Shown piece by piece: positions 54,450 to 63,675 of a DNA stretch of 64,000 bases. The notes beneath the pieces are model-generated. The model made no database searches. It was not told the DNA's origin and saw only the letters and a program-made list of their open reading frames with translations. The position numbers and the translations under genes were made by a program. The number at the start of each line of letters is the position of its first letter. The first letter of the stretch is position 1. The DNA is from Polymorphobacter megasporae (GTDB lineage: Bacteria > Pseudomonadota > Alphaproteobacteria > Sphingomonadales > Sphingomonadaceae), in contig NZ_CP081848.1 in assembly GCF_018982885.2 (NCBI RefSeq), positions 3,162,001 to 3,226,000 on the forward strand, read 5' to 3'.

Positions 54450-55759
54450 AGCACTTCTCCGAGTAGCGCGACCGACGTCGCGAAGTCGACGCGCTCGTCG
54501 GCCGCTTGGCAGCGGAACGCGTCCATCACGCCGCGCGCGACCATCGCTGCATCAAGCTCGCGGTCGGCTCCGGGCGAATAGGCCCCCATCAGCACGAGGT
54601 CGCGATTGTCTTCGACGAGGCGATGCGCCCGGCGGAAGCGGGTCGCCGCGGCGCGGTGCGCGGGGCTGGCGATGTCGGTCATCACCCGGCTGATCGACGC
54701 CGCGAGATCGATCGCGGGGTAGATCCCGCTTTGCGCCTCGGCGCGTGAGAGGACGATGTGCCCGTCGAGCACCCCGCGCGCGGCATCGACGACGGGGTCG
54801 TTCATGTCGTCGCCATCGGCGAGGACGGTGTAGATCGCGGTGATCGATCCGCCGCTGACGGCGTCGTTGCCCGCCCGCTCGACCAGCCGTGGCAGCAGCG
54901 CGATTGCCGACGGTGGATAGCCACGTGCGCCGGCGGCCTCCCCGAGCGCGAGGCCGATCTCGCGCTGGGCGTGGGCGACGCGGGTCAGGCTGTCGACGAT
55001 CAGGACGACATCCCTCCCCTGGCCGCGAAACCATTCGGCGATCGAATGCGCGCGCATCACGCCGCGCACGCGGAGCAAGGGCGCATCATCGGCGGGGACC
55101 GCGACGACGACGGTCCGCGCGCGCGCCGCGTCGCCGACCTGGCGTTCGAGGAAGTCGGCGATCTCGCGCCCGCGTTCACCGATCAACGCGACGACGACGA
55201 TGTCGGCGGCGGTGAAGCGCGCGATCTGGCCGAGCAGCACCGATTTGCCGACCCCGCTCCCCGCCATGATCCCGACCCGCTGGCCGCGTCCAAGCGTCAG
55301 CAGCGCGTTGATCGCGCGGACGCCGACGTCGAGGACCGCGGTGATCCCGGTCTTCGCGAGCGGATTGCCGACCGGCGGTTCGAGCGGGACCTTAGCCATC
55401 CGCGGCAGCGGGGGTCCGCCATCGAGCAGGCGTCCGCCGCCGTCGATGACCCGCCCGAGCAAGGCCGGTCCGACGCTCGCGCGCGCCTCGCCGCGCAATG
55501 GCATCACGGCGCCGCCCGGGAGCAGCGGGCCGAGCGCGGCCAAGCCCATCAGCACACTGCGCCGATCGCGGAAGCCGATGACCTCGGCGGCGACGGCGGC
55601 AGGACCGACCGCGCAGACCGTTCCGACCGCGAGGTCGATGCCCGCAGCTTCGAGCGTCAGCCCGTCATACGCGACAATCCGGCCGCCGGTGACCGGCCCA
55701 GGTGCCCGGACGACCGGCGTGCTCGCCGCTAGCTCCGCGAGGACGGTCGAGATGCTCAT
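54446..55759 (-). CDS. fliI: Flagellum-specific ATP synthase FliI
   Basis: Hexameric export ATPase, 437 residues. Walker A reads GSGVGKS in GIMAGSGVGKSVLLG; Walker B is DVVLIVDSLTRVAHAQREIG. GYPPSAIALLPRLVERAG and the YPAIDLAASISRVM segment are typical. Partners FliH and FliJ are encoded on either side with 4-base overlaps. Confidence 0.96.
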   Translation of the reverse strand: MSISTVLAELAASTPVVRAPGPVTGGRIVAYDGLTLEAAGIDLAVGTVCAVGPAAVAAEVIGFRDRRSVLMGLAALGPLLPGGAVMPLRGEARASVGPALLGRVIDGGGRLLDGGPPLPRMAKVPLEPPVGNPLAKTGITAVLDVGVRAINALLTLGRGQRVGIMAGSGVGKSVLLGQIARFTAADIVVVALIGERGREIADFLERQVGDAARARTVVVAVPADDAPLLRVRGVMRAHSIAEWFRGQGRDVVLIVDSLTRVAHAQREIGLALGEAAGARGYPPSAIALLPRLVERAGNDAVSGGSITAIYTVLADGDDMNDPVVDAARGVLDGHIVLSRAEAQSGIYPAIDLAASISRVMTDIASPAHRAAATRFRRAHRLVEDNRDLVLMGAYSPGADRELDAAMVARGVMDAFRCQAADERVDFATSVALLGEVL

Positions 55760-56301
55760 GCCAGCCCCTCGATGATCACCGCGAGCCGCGCGTCGAGGCC
55801 GTCGCGGACGACGAAGCCGGGACCGTCGATCACCACGGTGCCGGGCGTCAATGTCGGGTCGGCGACGACCGGGAGGTCAAGCGCGAAAACTCCAATATCG
55901 TCGGGGTGGAGGCGGACGACGATGCCATCGCGGGTCTCGACGCTCGCGAGCGCGGTATCGACGAGCCGCGAGATCACCTCGGGGTTGACGATCAATTCGG
56001 CTGCCACGGCGGCCTCCGCCAGCGCTCTGACAAGGTTGAGGAAAACGCTCCGGACGGTGTCGGGATCGACGACCGACGCGGCGATCAGCTCAGTTGTCGC
56101 GGTCGCGAGCAGGGCACGTTCAGGCTGGAACGTCGCCTCTGCCTGCGCGAGTCCAGCCGCAAATCCCGACTGGTAAGCTTCATCGGCAATCGCCTCGACA
56201 TCGATCGCAGGTTCGGGCTCGAATTCGGGCTCGGGCGGCGGCGGCAGCATCGCCGCATAGAGCGACGCGAGACCGGCATATGAGGCAGCCGCGTTAGACA
56301 T
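55756..56301 (-). CDS. fliH: Flagellar assembly protein FliH
   Basis: 181 residues. The N-terminal part is Glu/Pro-rich (PPPPEPEFEPEPAIDVEAI) and a helical stretch follows (YQSGFAAGLAQAEATFQPE), then the V-ATPase-E-like C-terminal domain (VIDGPGFVVRDGLDARLAVI). Regulates the FliI ATPase. It overlaps fliG by 8 bases and fliI by 4. Confidence 0.88.
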   Translation of the reverse strand: MSNAAASYAGLASLYAAMLPPPPEPEFEPEPAIDVEAIADEAYQSGFAAGLAQAEATFQPERALLATATTELIAASVVDPDTVRSVFLNLVRALAEAAVAAELIVNPEVISRLVDTALASVETRDGIVVRLHPDDIGVFALDLPVVADPTLTPGTVVIDGPGFVVRDGLDARLAVIIEGLA

Positions 56302-57289
56302 AACCGGCGGCGCTTCCCGGCATCATCAGCGTGCCCGCCTCGGCAAGGCGACGGACAACTGCCGCGATCCCCGCCTGCGCGACGCGGACCTCGGCGAGCT
56401 TGGTCGGACCGAGGTCGGCGAGCTCGTCCTGCATTCCCGCCGCCGCGCGCGCCGACATCGCCGCAAAGACATGGGCGCGCAGCGGCTCGCCGGCACCCTT
56501 GAGCGCGAGCACAAGCTGTTCGGTCTCGACCTCGCGGACGAGTGCCTGCATCCCGCGCGAGTCGATCTTGAGCAGGTCGTCGAATACGAACAGGCTCTCG
56601 GCGATCGACTCGGTCATCGCCGGGTCGAGGTCGCGCAGTGCCGCGAGGAGACGCGCCTGGTCGGGAGCCATCGCGATCAGCGCGGCGGCGAGATCGGGAC
56701 CGGCAACAACCGCCGCCGGGGGAGCAACCGGGGTCGCCGCGAGCCGCACCTCGAAAGCCCGGTCGAGCCCGGCGACGACCGTGCCGGTAACCGGCCCCAT
56801 CGTTGCCAGCCGGTAGAGGATGTCGGGCTGGAGCGCCTCGGGCAGTGCGGCAAGCACGTCGGACGCACGCTGCGGTTCGAGGTGGGCGAGGACGACCGCC
56901 GCCGCCTGCGGGTGCTCGGCGGCGAGCATCGCGGCAATCGCGGCGGGGGTAACCCATTCGAGCGCGGCGAAGGGGCGCGGGGTGACCGGGGGGCCGAGTT
57001 CGCCGAGGAGGCCGCCGGCGCGTTGCGGGCCGAGGGCGCGTTCGAGGACCGAGCGGACCTGAACGCCGCCGCCGCCAAGCGCGACCGTCGTCTTGCTCGC
57101 GGCGAGGAATTCGTCGAGCACGGTGTCGATCGCGCGCGGCTCTATGTCGGCGACCGAGATCATCGCATGACCGACCGCGCGAACCTCCTCCGACGCCATT
57201 TGCCGCAGTAATTCAGCAGCTTGCACCTCGTCGAGGAGCAGCAGCAGTACCGCGCACTTCTGCGCCCCTGTGAGATTATCGTGGATCAT
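56294..57289 (-). CDS. fliG: Flagellar motor switch protein FliG
   Basis: 331 residues. The armadillo-like middle (EHPQAAAVVLAHLEPQRASDVLAALPE) and the C-terminal torque domain (FVFDDLLKIDSRGMQALVREVE, then LAEVRVAQAGIAAVVRRLAEAG) are clear. Its N-terminal domain docks on FliF. It overlaps fliF by 4 bases. Confidence 0.95.
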   Translation of the reverse strand: MIHDNLTGAQKCAVLLLLLDEVQAAELLRQMASEEVRAVGHAMISVADIEPRAIDTVLDEFLAASKTTVALGGGGVQVRSVLERALGPQRAGGLLGELGPPVTPRPFAALEWVTPAAIAAMLAAEHPQAAAVVLAHLEPQRASDVLAALPEALQPDILYRLATMGPVTGTVVAGLDRAFEVRLAATPVAPPAAVVAGPDLAAALIAMAPDQARLLAALRDLDPAMTESIAESLFVFDDLLKIDSRGMQALVREVETEQLVLALKGAGEPLRAHVFAAMSARAAAGMQDELADLGPTKLAEVRVAQAGIAAVVRRLAEAGTLMMPGSAAGYV

Positions 57290-58857
57290 TCGGTGTCCGC
57301 CGCCATCATCTGCCGCACGACCGCCGAGGCGCGGTCGACATCCTGGCCGACGCGCAATCGGGTCTCGGCGAGCTTAATCGCGTAGTCGAGCGGGTCGAGT
57401 TCGATGATTTCGGGCGCGTCTTCAAAGCGTTGCGGCTCGTCTTCGGAGCCCGGAACCGGCACGCGCACCGCGGGCCGCACAACCCCGAACACCAAGAGCG
57501 CAACGCCGCCGAGCGCAGTCACCGCCTCCACGCCCGTGGCGACGAGGGGGATCTCCCACCACTTCACCACCGCCTCGCCCGGCGTCGCGACGAAGGCCCG
57601 CCCGGCGACGGTGACGACGTCGCCGCGGCGGGCGTCGTAGCCGACCGCGCTGCGGACCAGTCCGGTAAGCAAGGCGACCTGCGCCGCCTGCTCCTTCGCC
57701 GCTCCAAGCGAGGAGTCGCGGACGACGACCGCAACCGACACGCGCCGGACCGCGCCGACGGGTGCGCGCGTGACCGAGACCGCCTTGCCGATCTCATAGC
57801 CGCGAATGTAGCTTTCGCTATGCGTTCCCGGCACGACCGCCGGGAGCGCCGGGATCGGCGGCGTCACCGACACCTGCGCCGCGGGTGGCACGGTGTTCGA
57901 CAAGGCGCCCGGGATGCCGCGCGCGGGTTGCTGCCCGGCTTCGGTCGCGCTGCTGTTCTGGTCGGAGCGCAGGACCCCGTCCTTGTCGTAGCTTTCGCGC
58001 GTCGCCTCGTTGACCGAGAAATCGAGGTCGGTGGCGACCTGAGTCGAGAAATTCCCCGCGCCAAGGATCGGCGTCAGCAAAGCGACGACGCGGCGTCGCA
58101 ACCCGTCCTCGACGCTGCTCTGATACGCGAGTTGCCGCGCGCTGTCGCCGAGCGGGCCGCTCGCGTCGCCCGACAGCAATGTTCCCGACTGGTCGACGAC
58201 GCTGACCCGGTCGGGCGACAGGCCCGCGACCGACGACGCGATCAAGTGGACGATCGCGCGGACCTGCGCGTCGTTGAGGCTGCGCCCAGAAGCGAGGCGG
58301 ACGAAGACCGATGCGGTCGGCGCGGCGGCGTCGCGGATGAAGACCGACTGCTCGCCCGCGGCGAGGTGGACGGTGGCGTGGTCGACCCCGTCGATCGCCA
58401 TGATGCTCGCGGCGAGGTCGCTCTCCGCCGCCGACTTGAGCCGCGCCGTCTCGACCGCGCGGCTGCTGCCGAGCGGCATCGTCCCGAGGACATCGAGCCC
58501 GCTCACCGCCGCTTTCGGCAGCCCCTGCCCCGCGAGCATGATCCGCGCCGCGGCGACGTCGCCCGCGGGGACTTCGACCGAGCCGGTATCGGGGTCGACA
58601 TGCGCCTTGAAATTGCCTGTCTGGAGCGCGGCGAGCACCGCCGCCTTGTCGGCCTCCCCCAATTGCGCGAACACCGGGCGATAGTCGGGCGCGCGCAACG
58701 CCAGCCACAGCCCGGCGGTAACGACGAGCGCAAGCAGGACCGCAAGCGCCGGGAGCGACCGCCGGATCGCCGGTTGCGCGAACAGCCGCTGCCCGCGCAG
58801 CCGCAGCCCGGCGAACGACGTCATCGCGCGCGGATCGAGCACCGCGAGGTCGCTCAT
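57286..58857 (-). CDS. fliF: Flagellar M-ring protein FliF
   Basis: 523 residues forming the MS-ring. Two membrane helices (about 35-55 and 435-455) bracket a periplasmic YscJ/FliF domain with PDYRPVFAQLGEADKAAVLAALQ and the MLAGQGLPK motif. The C-terminus (LDPLDYAIKLAETRLRVGQ) binds FliG. It overlaps fliE by 4 bases. Confidence 0.95.
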   Translation of the reverse strand: MSDLAVLDPRAMTSFAGLRLRGQRLFAQPAIRRSLPALAVLLALVVTAGLWLALRAPDYRPVFAQLGEADKAAVLAALQTGNFKAHVDPDTGSVEVPAGDVAAARIMLAGQGLPKAAVSGLDVLGTMPLGSSRAVETARLKSAAESDLAASIMAIDGVDHATVHLAAGEQSVFIRDAAAPTASVFVRLASGRSLNDAQVRAIVHLIASSVAGLSPDRVSVVDQSGTLLSGDASGPLGDSARQLAYQSSVEDGLRRRVVALLTPILGAGNFSTQVATDLDFSVNEATRESYDKDGVLRSDQNSSATEAGQQPARGIPGALSNTVPPAAQVSVTPPIPALPAVVPGTHSESYIRGYEIGKAVSVTRAPVGAVRRVSVAVVVRDSSLGAAKEQAAQVALLTGLVRSAVGYDARRGDVVTVAGRAFVATPGEAVVKWWEIPLVATGVEAVTALGGVALLVFGVVRPAVRVPVPGSEDEPQRFEDAPEIIELDPLDYAIKLAETRLRVGQDVDRASAVVRQMMAADTE

Positions 58858-59180
58858 ACCGGCATGCTCATCACGTCATGGTATGCCGACAGCAATTTGT
58901 TGCGGACCTGGAGCGTGGCCTCGAACGCGATCGACGCCTTCTGCCGCGCGAGCATGACTGAGGCGATATCGACGGTATCGCCGCGCTCGAACGCCGCCGA
59001 GACATCGCCCGCCTTGGACTGGGTCGCGTTGACTGCGCGCAACGCCTCGGTGATCGCGCTGTCGAACCCGGACTTCGCGGGCTCGGCGGCCTTGCCCGAC
59101 AGCGCGGCGTTGCGGTCGAGGATCTGGGCGCGAAGGGCGAGGACGCTGCTGGTGTCGATACCTTTCAACGGCGCGATCAT
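58854..59180 (-). CDS. fliE: Flagellar hook-basal body protein FliE
   Basis: 108 residues. The C-terminal helix DIASVMLARQKASIAFEATLQVRNKLLSAYHDVMSMPV is the conserved FliE signature that links the MS-ring to the rod. It overlaps the upstream regulator by 4 bases and fliF by 4. Confidence 0.92.
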   Translation of the reverse strand: MIAPLKGIDTSSVLALRAQILDRNAALSGKAAEPAKSGFDSAITEALRAVNATQSKAGDVSAAFERGDTVDIASVMLARQKASIAFEATLQVRNKLLSAYHDVMSMPV

Positions 59181-60406
59181 TGCATCGTCATCCGCGCCAC
59201 CGCCGCCACGCGGCCCGACGACATCGCCGGCAAGCGGCCCGCCGACATCGCCGCAAGCTTGTACCGTAGCGTCCGCTCGCTGATCCCGAGCCGCGTCGCG
59301 GTCTCACCACGGCGCCCGGCGCAGTCGGCGAGTGTCGCGCTGATGACGTCGAATTCACGCTCGCGGATCGCGCCGCCGAGCGAGGCCGCGACCGGCTGGA
59401 CAGCGGACGTGTCGAAGACGATATCGCGCGCCTCGATCCGCTCGCCGTTGGCGATCACGGCGGCGCGCGCGAGGACGTTGCCGAGCTCGCGGACATTCCC
59501 CGGCCAGTCGTGCGCCTCGAGCCGGGCCAGCGCCGCCGCCGTCGGCCACGCCGTCGTCCCCTGCCGCAGCCACAGCGCCGCCGCGATCGGCACGATATCG
59601 GCGCGGCGACTGGCGAGCGGCGTCGTCGCCAGCGGGAACACCGCGATCCGGTAATACAGGTCGGCGCGGAAGCGACCGGCGGCGACTTCGCTCGCAAGGT
59701 CGCGGTTCGCGGCGGCGATGATGCGGACGTCGACCTTGACCGGGGCGGTCGCGCCGATCGGCAGCACCTCGCTCTCCTGCAACGCACGCAGCAGCTTCGC
59801 CTGGAGCCCGAGTGGAAGTTCGGCAATCTCGTCGAGCAGCAGCGTCCCGCCATCGGCGGCGCGGAACAGGCCCTTGGCGCTTGTTCCCGCCCCGGTGAAG
59901 GCCCCACGTTCGTGACCGAACAGCAGCGCCTCGAGCATCGCCTCGGGGAGCGCGGCGCAGTTGACCGCGACGAAGGCAGCGTTGCGGCGCGGCGAGGCGG
60001 CATGGATCGAGCGGGCGAGGACTTCTTTACCGGTCCCCGTCGCGCCTTCGATCAGGACGGTAATGCCGCGCGCCGCGACCCGCGCGGCGAGGGCTTCGAG
60101 CGCAATCGATGCCGGATCGGCGAGCGCGGCCTTGTCTCCTTGGGCAAGCGCGACGATCGTCGCGGCAGCGAATTTCAGGTCGGCGTCGGCAAACTCGATG
60201 AAGCGGCTGTCGTGCGACAGTCGCGGGCACTTCGACCGTGCGACCATGACCGCCCCGGTGCCGTCGCAGGGCTCGCCATAAGCGACGACATTGAACGCGC
60301 GGTGGCGCAACGATCGACCGCCGGCGTCGTATATTGCTTGGGCCAGCAGCGGGTACATCGCCGCGGCGGCGTCGGAGACGGTGATTGTGGCAGTCGACAA
60401 CTTCAA
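59177..60406 (-). CDS. Sigma-54-dependent flagellar transcription activator (FlbD/FleQ-like)
   Basis: 409 residues from TTG 60406, with a G-rich site just upstream. The AAA+ domain has Walker A GATGTGKE (121-128) and the sigma-54 contact loop GAFTGA (168-173), then RADLYYRIAVFPL and DWPGNVRELGNVLARA. A Fis-type helix-turn-helix ends the protein (GRRGETATRLGISERTLRYKL). There is no receiver domain with a phosphorylatable Asp. It heads the fli operon and is itself preceded by a sigma-54 promoter, suggesting self-activation or control by another activator. Confidence 0.92.
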   Translation of the reverse strand: MKLSTATITVSDAAAAMYPLLAQAIYDAGGRSLRHRAFNVVAYGEPCDGTGAVMVARSKCPRLSHDSRFIEFADADLKFAAATIVALAQGDKAALADPASIALEALAARVAARGITVLIEGATGTGKEVLARSIHAASPRRNAAFVAVNCAALPEAMLEALLFGHERGAFTGAGTSAKGLFRAADGGTLLLDEIAELPLGLQAKLLRALQESEVLPIGATAPVKVDVRIIAAANRDLASEVAAGRFRADLYYRIAVFPLATTPLASRRADIVPIAAALWLRQGTTAWPTAAALARLEAHDWPGNVRELGNVLARAAVIANGERIEARDIVFDTSAVQPVAASLGGAIREREFDVISATLADCAGRRGETATRLGISERTLRYKLAAMSAGRLPAMSSGRVAAVARMTMQ

Positions 60407-60430
60407 GCCCCCCGGTGATGCCGGGAACCA

Positions 60431-60447
60431 AGCAAAGCTCGTGCCAA
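60431..60447 (-). promoter_or_regulatory. Sigma-54 promoter of the flagellar operon
   Basis: On the minus strand the sequence TTGGCACG-AGCT-TTGCT matches the -24 GG / -12 GC consensus TTGGCACG-N4-TTGCW fully. The -12 GC lies about 26 bases upstream of the regulator start, implying a leader of about 15 bases. Upstream enhancer sites were not identified. Confidence 0.88.
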
Positions 60448-60529
60448 GTCAGATCAGGACGTGGGCGGCAGTGTATTCGTGCTGAATGTCAAAGTATTGA
60501 CGCGAAAGGCGTCAAGACGTTGACACCTG

Positions 60530-61669
60530 TCAGGCGATTGACACTGTTGCAGTCTTCGCCGCCGGGACCGTTGCAGCGATCGTGCCGCCGCCGAGGACGC
60601 GCGACCCCGCATAGATCACCGCCGCCTGCCCCGGCGCGACGCCGAATTCTGGGTCGTCGAATGTCAGCAATGGCGTTGTGCCGCCGGTCAGGACCGCACC
60701 GGCCGCCGTTGCCATCGATCGGACCTTGACCGCGACATGCTCGTCCGAAGCGTAGTCCGCCGCTCGATCCCCCAGCCAGTTGAAGTCGGCAAGGGTCACG
60801 CCCGAAACCGCGAGCGCGGCGCGCGGGCCGACGATGACCTCGCGGCGCGGCGCATCGATGCCGACGACATACAGGGGCTCGGGCAAGCCGCCGAGTTCGA
60901 GCCCGCGCCGCTGGCCGATCGTATAGCCGACGATCCCGGCATGCCGCCCAAGCACCCGCCCGGCACGGTCGACGATATCGCCCGGGGCATCGGCCTCGGG
61001 CCGGACCCGTCGCACGACCGAGGCATAGTCTCCCCCGGGCACAAAGCAGATGTCCTGGCTATCGGGCTTGGCCGCGACGCTCAGTCCGAGCCGGACGGCG
61101 TGCGCCCGAACCTCGGCCTTGGTCAGACCGCCGAGCGGAAAGCGCAGATAGTCGAGCTGCTCGCGAGTGGTCGCGTAAAGAAAATAGCTCTGGTCCTTCG
61201 CCGGATCGATCCCGCGATGCAGTTCGGCGCCGTTCTGTCCCTCGATCCTTCGGACGTAATGACCAGTTGCGAGACACTCGGCGCCAAGATCGCGGGCAAC
61301 TGCGAGCAGGTCGCGGAATTTAACCGTCTGGTTGCAGCGAATGCACGGCACCGGGGTCTCGCCGCGCAGGTAAGAATCGGCAAATTCCTCGACCACCGCG
61401 TCACGAAACCTGGATTCATAGTCGAGAACATAATGCGCGATGCCGAGCTGGTCGGCGACGCGCCGGGCGTCGGCGATATCCGCTCCGGCACAACAAGCTC
61501 CTGCACGCGCGCGCGCTGCGCCGTCGTCGTAAAGTTGGAGTGTAATACCAATTGTTTCATGGCCGGCCTCCGCACACATCGCCGCAACGACCGAAGAGTC
61601 GACCCCTCCCGACATCGCCACGACTATACGAGTTCTAGCAGTCGGCAATCTTAACTGTTCCTCAACCAT
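60530..61669 (-). CDS. mnmA: tRNA-specific 2-thiouridylase MnmA
   Basis: Inserts sulfur at U34 of Lys, Glu and Gln tRNAs. The PP-loop is [16 protein letters not shown]; catalytic cysteines are in [15 protein letters not shown] and [14 protein letters not shown], and GHYVRR is also typical. The start is uncertain between ATG 61669 (379 residues, used here) and ATG 61696; neither has a good ribosome site. The C-terminal beta-barrel domain is complete. Confidence 0.94.
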   Translation of the reverse strand: MVEEQLRLPTARTRIVVAMSGGVDSSVVAAMCAEAGHETIGITLQLYDDGAARARAGACCAGADIADARRVADQLGIAHYVLDYESRFRDAVVEEFADSYLRGETPVPCIRCNQTVKFRDLLAVARDLGAECLATGHYVRRIEGQNGAELHRGIDPAKDQSYFLYATTREQLDYLRFPLGGLTKAEVRAHAVRLGLSVAAKPDSQDICFVPGGDYASVVRRVRPEADAPGDIVDRAGRVLGRHAGIVGYTIGQRRGLELGGLPEPLYVVGIDAPRREVIVGPRAALAVSGVTLADFNWLGDRAADYASDEHVAVKVRSMATAAGAVLTGGTTPLLTFDDPEFGVAPGQAAVIYAGSRVLGGGTIAATVPAAKTATVSIA

Positions 61670-61732
61670 AAAAAGGATTGAATAGGGGTCAATCATGTCT
61701 AATATTTATCTCACATGAACTGTAGCTTATTG

Positions 61733-61750
61733 ATGTACGGTGTCGTACAT
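61733..61750. promoter_or_regulatory. Inverted repeat between mnmA and sciP
   Basis: Arms ATGTACG (61733-61739) and CGTACAT (61744-61750) with a 4-base spacer, 30 bases upstream of sciP. Could be an operator for sciP or mnmA; the regulator is unknown. Confidence 0.45.
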
Positions 61751-61780
61751 AGTGTAGATTAGCTTAAACGGGAATTTCCA

Positions 61781-62050
61781 ATGCCCCAACGCATTGCTAC
61801 CGACGATGGCCTTTCCGCAGTCGACCGGATGCCCCCATCCGATACCAAACGGTGGGTCGCGAGCCGCAAGGCCGATGTCGTTCGCGGGATTCGCGAAGGC
61901 GTTGTAACCCGGACCGAGGCCTGCACCCGCTACAGCTTGAGCGACGAAGAACTTCGGTTGTGGGAGCGCGCGATCGACGCCGCCGGCACGCCCGGCCTCC
62001 GTGTCACGCGCGTGCAGGTATATCGTGAAGTTTTCGAAAGCCGACATTAG
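61781..62050 (+). CDS. sciP: SciP-type CtrA inhibitory protein (DUF1153)
   Basis: 89 residues with the DUF1153 pattern TKRWVASRKADVVRGIREG, then EACTRYSLSDEELRLWERAID and GLRVTRVQVYRE. In Caulobacter SciP is a helix-turn-helix protein that binds CtrA and blocks transcription of CtrA targets in early cell cycle. Here it lies directly upstream of ctrA on the same strand, 161 bases apart, which supports a functional pairing. Confidence 0.9.
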   Translation: MPQRIATDDGLSAVDRMPPSDTKRWVASRKADVVRGIREGVVTRTEACTRYSLSDEELRLWERAIDAAGTPGLRVTRVQVYREVFESRH

Positions 62051-62066
62051 GCCGTATCGGCCATAA

Positions 62067-62120
62067 TTGGCAATATTTTCAGGATTTAGCTGTCTTCATT
62101 GGCAAATACTGTATTTGGCA
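62067..62120 (+). repeat. Three TTGGCA direct repeats upstream of ctrA
   Basis: TTGGCAA at 62067 and 62099 and TTGGCA at 62115, in an AT-rich stretch 90-145 bases before the ctrA start. Spacing is 32 and 16 bases. Possibly binding sites for a regulator; no TTAA-N7-TTAA CtrA box is seen in this gap. Confidence 0.35.
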
Positions 62121-62211
62121 TAGTTAAGCTTCTTTACTCGGACGGGAAAATGAGTTTAGCTGATGGTGCGCCGCGGCACGGTGGGATGCTCCGGCTAGTG
62201 AAAGGGTGGTC

Positions 62212-62922
62212 ATGCGCGTACTGCTGATCGAAGATGACAAGTTAATGGCGCGAGCCGTGACACTGATGCTAAGCGGGGTCGGCGTCGAGCACGAAACTGT
62301 ATCCGAGGGAGAGGCAGCGATTGAGCTGGCTCGACTGTACGATTACGATGCGATCCTTCTCGATCTTACCCTTCCCGATGTCCATGGCTACGAAGTGCTG
62401 CGGCGGATGCGGCTGGCGCGGATCACCACGCCGGTGATGATCCTGTCGGGCGATGCCGAGACAGCGACCAAGGTCAGCGGCTTCGGCTTCGGTGCCGACG
62501 ACTATGTCACCAAGCCGTTCCAGCGCGACGAACTCGTTGCCCGCCTCCACGCGCTCGTCCGCCGCTCGAAGGGGCATGCGGAATCGATCATCCGCACCGG
62601 CGCGATGGCGATCGACCTGTCGGCTCGCCTCGTCACCGTCGACAACCATCGTGTCGCGCTGACCGGCAAGGAATATTCGATCCTCGAACTGCTCTCGCTC
62701 CGCAAGGGCATGACGTTGACCAAGGAGATGTTCCTCACGCACCTCTATGGTGGCCGCGACGAGCCCGAGCTCAAGATCATCGACGTCTTCGTCTGCAAGC
62801 TCCGCAAGAAGCTGGCAACTGCGGGCGACAATGCCGCGACGTGCATCGAAACCGTGTGGGGCCGCGGCTACGCGCTGCGCGATCCCGAACGCACCGATAC
62901 CGTCGTCGCGCAAGTCGCGTAA
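62212..62922 (+). CDS. ctrA: Cell-cycle response regulator CtrA
   Basis: 236 residues. Receiver domain begins [20 protein letters not shown], phospho-acceptor Asp51 in [14 protein letters not shown], Lys in DDYVTKPF. The C-terminal OmpR/PhoB winged helix ([18 protein letters not shown], then [11 protein letters not shown] and [11 protein letters not shown]) is near the CtrA consensus. I chose ATG 62212, behind AAAGGG, over the GTG at 62206. Master regulator of cell cycle and flagellar or motility genes in alphaproteobacteria. Confidence 0.96.
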   Translation: MRVLLIEDDKLMARAVTLMLSGVGVEHETVSEGEAAIELARLYDYDAILLDLTLPDVHGYEVLRRMRLARITTPVMILSGDAETATKVSGFGFGADDYVTKPFQRDELVARLHALVRRSKGHAESIIRTGAMAIDLSARLVTVDNHRVALTGKEYSILELLSLRKGMTLTKEMFLTHLYGGRDEPELKIIDVFVCKLRKKLATAGDNAATCIETVWGRGYALRDPERTDTVVAQVA

Positions 62923-62928
62923 ATCTGG

Positions 62929-63675
62929 TTATTCACCCGCGTCGGAGGGCCGGCGCGGGTAAGCCAATGCGCGGAACACACCGCGTAACGTCCTGACTTC
63001 ATTGTCACTGAACGCCGGGCGCGTCAGCAGATTGCGCAATAGGCGCTTCGCGATCGCGACCCGTGTCGTCGTCCCGTAATAGCCCGCCGCTTCGAGATCG
63101 GCATCGACCGCAACGATCAATCGCTCGAGGTCGGCATGAAGCGCCGGCCCCTCATAGTTGACGAAAGCGGTCGCCGGTGTGGCATCACCCGCACGAAACC
63201 ACTCGTAAGCGTTGATCAACACCGCCTGCGCAAGGTTGAGCGAACCGAAATCCGGATTGACCGGGATCGTCAGAATCGAATGCGCCAGCGCAAGGTCGTC
63301 GGTTTCGAGCCCCGACCGTTCGGGACCGAACATCAACCCGCTCGGCTCGCGACGATCGCGCGTCTCGCTCGCCGCCTGCGCCGGGGTCACGACCGGACGC
63401 GTCAGCGCGCGATTACGCAGCGTCGTCGCATAGACGAAGTTGAGATCGGCGACCGCCGCCGCGACCGTCTCGAACACCCGCGCGTCGGCGAGCAGTTGAT
63501 CGGCGCCGCTCGCCGACGGCCCAGCGTCGGGGTTCGGCCAGCCATCACGCGGCGCGACGAGGCGTAGGTCGGTCAGCCCGAAGTTGAGCATCGCCCGCGC
63601 GCATGCCCCGATGTTCGCGCCGAGTTGCGGGCGGACGAGGATAACGGCGGGCGGCGGCGATCCGGCTGTATTCAC
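62929..63675 (-). CDS. trmJ: TrmJ-family tRNA/rRNA (ribose-2'-O) methyltransferase
   Basis: 248 residues of the SpoU/SPOUT family. Knot motifs are [19 protein letters not shown] (near the start), [15 protein letters not shown] and [19 protein letters not shown]. The C-terminal helical extension fits TrmJ, which modifies position 32 of tRNA. GTG start overlaps the nrdR stop as GTGA; it ends 6 bases from the convergent ctrA stop. Confidence 0.9.
   Translation of the reverse strand: MNTAGSPPPAVILVRPQLGANIGACARAMLNFGLTDLRLVAPRDGWPNPDAGPSASGADQLLADARVFETVAAAVADLNFVYATTLRNRALTRPVVTPAQAASETRDRREPSGLMFGPERSGLETDDLALAHSILTIPVNPDFGSLNLAQAVLINAYEWFRAGDATPATAFVNYEGPALHADLERLIVAVDADLEAAGYYGTTTRVAIAKRLLRNLLTRPAFSDNEVRTLRGVFRALAYPRRPSDAGE

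Noticed and set aside
61651-61665. TTAA-N7-TCAA resembling a CtrA box near the mnmA start
   Set aside because: One mismatch, lies inside the likely mnmA coding sequence, and such near-matches are frequent.
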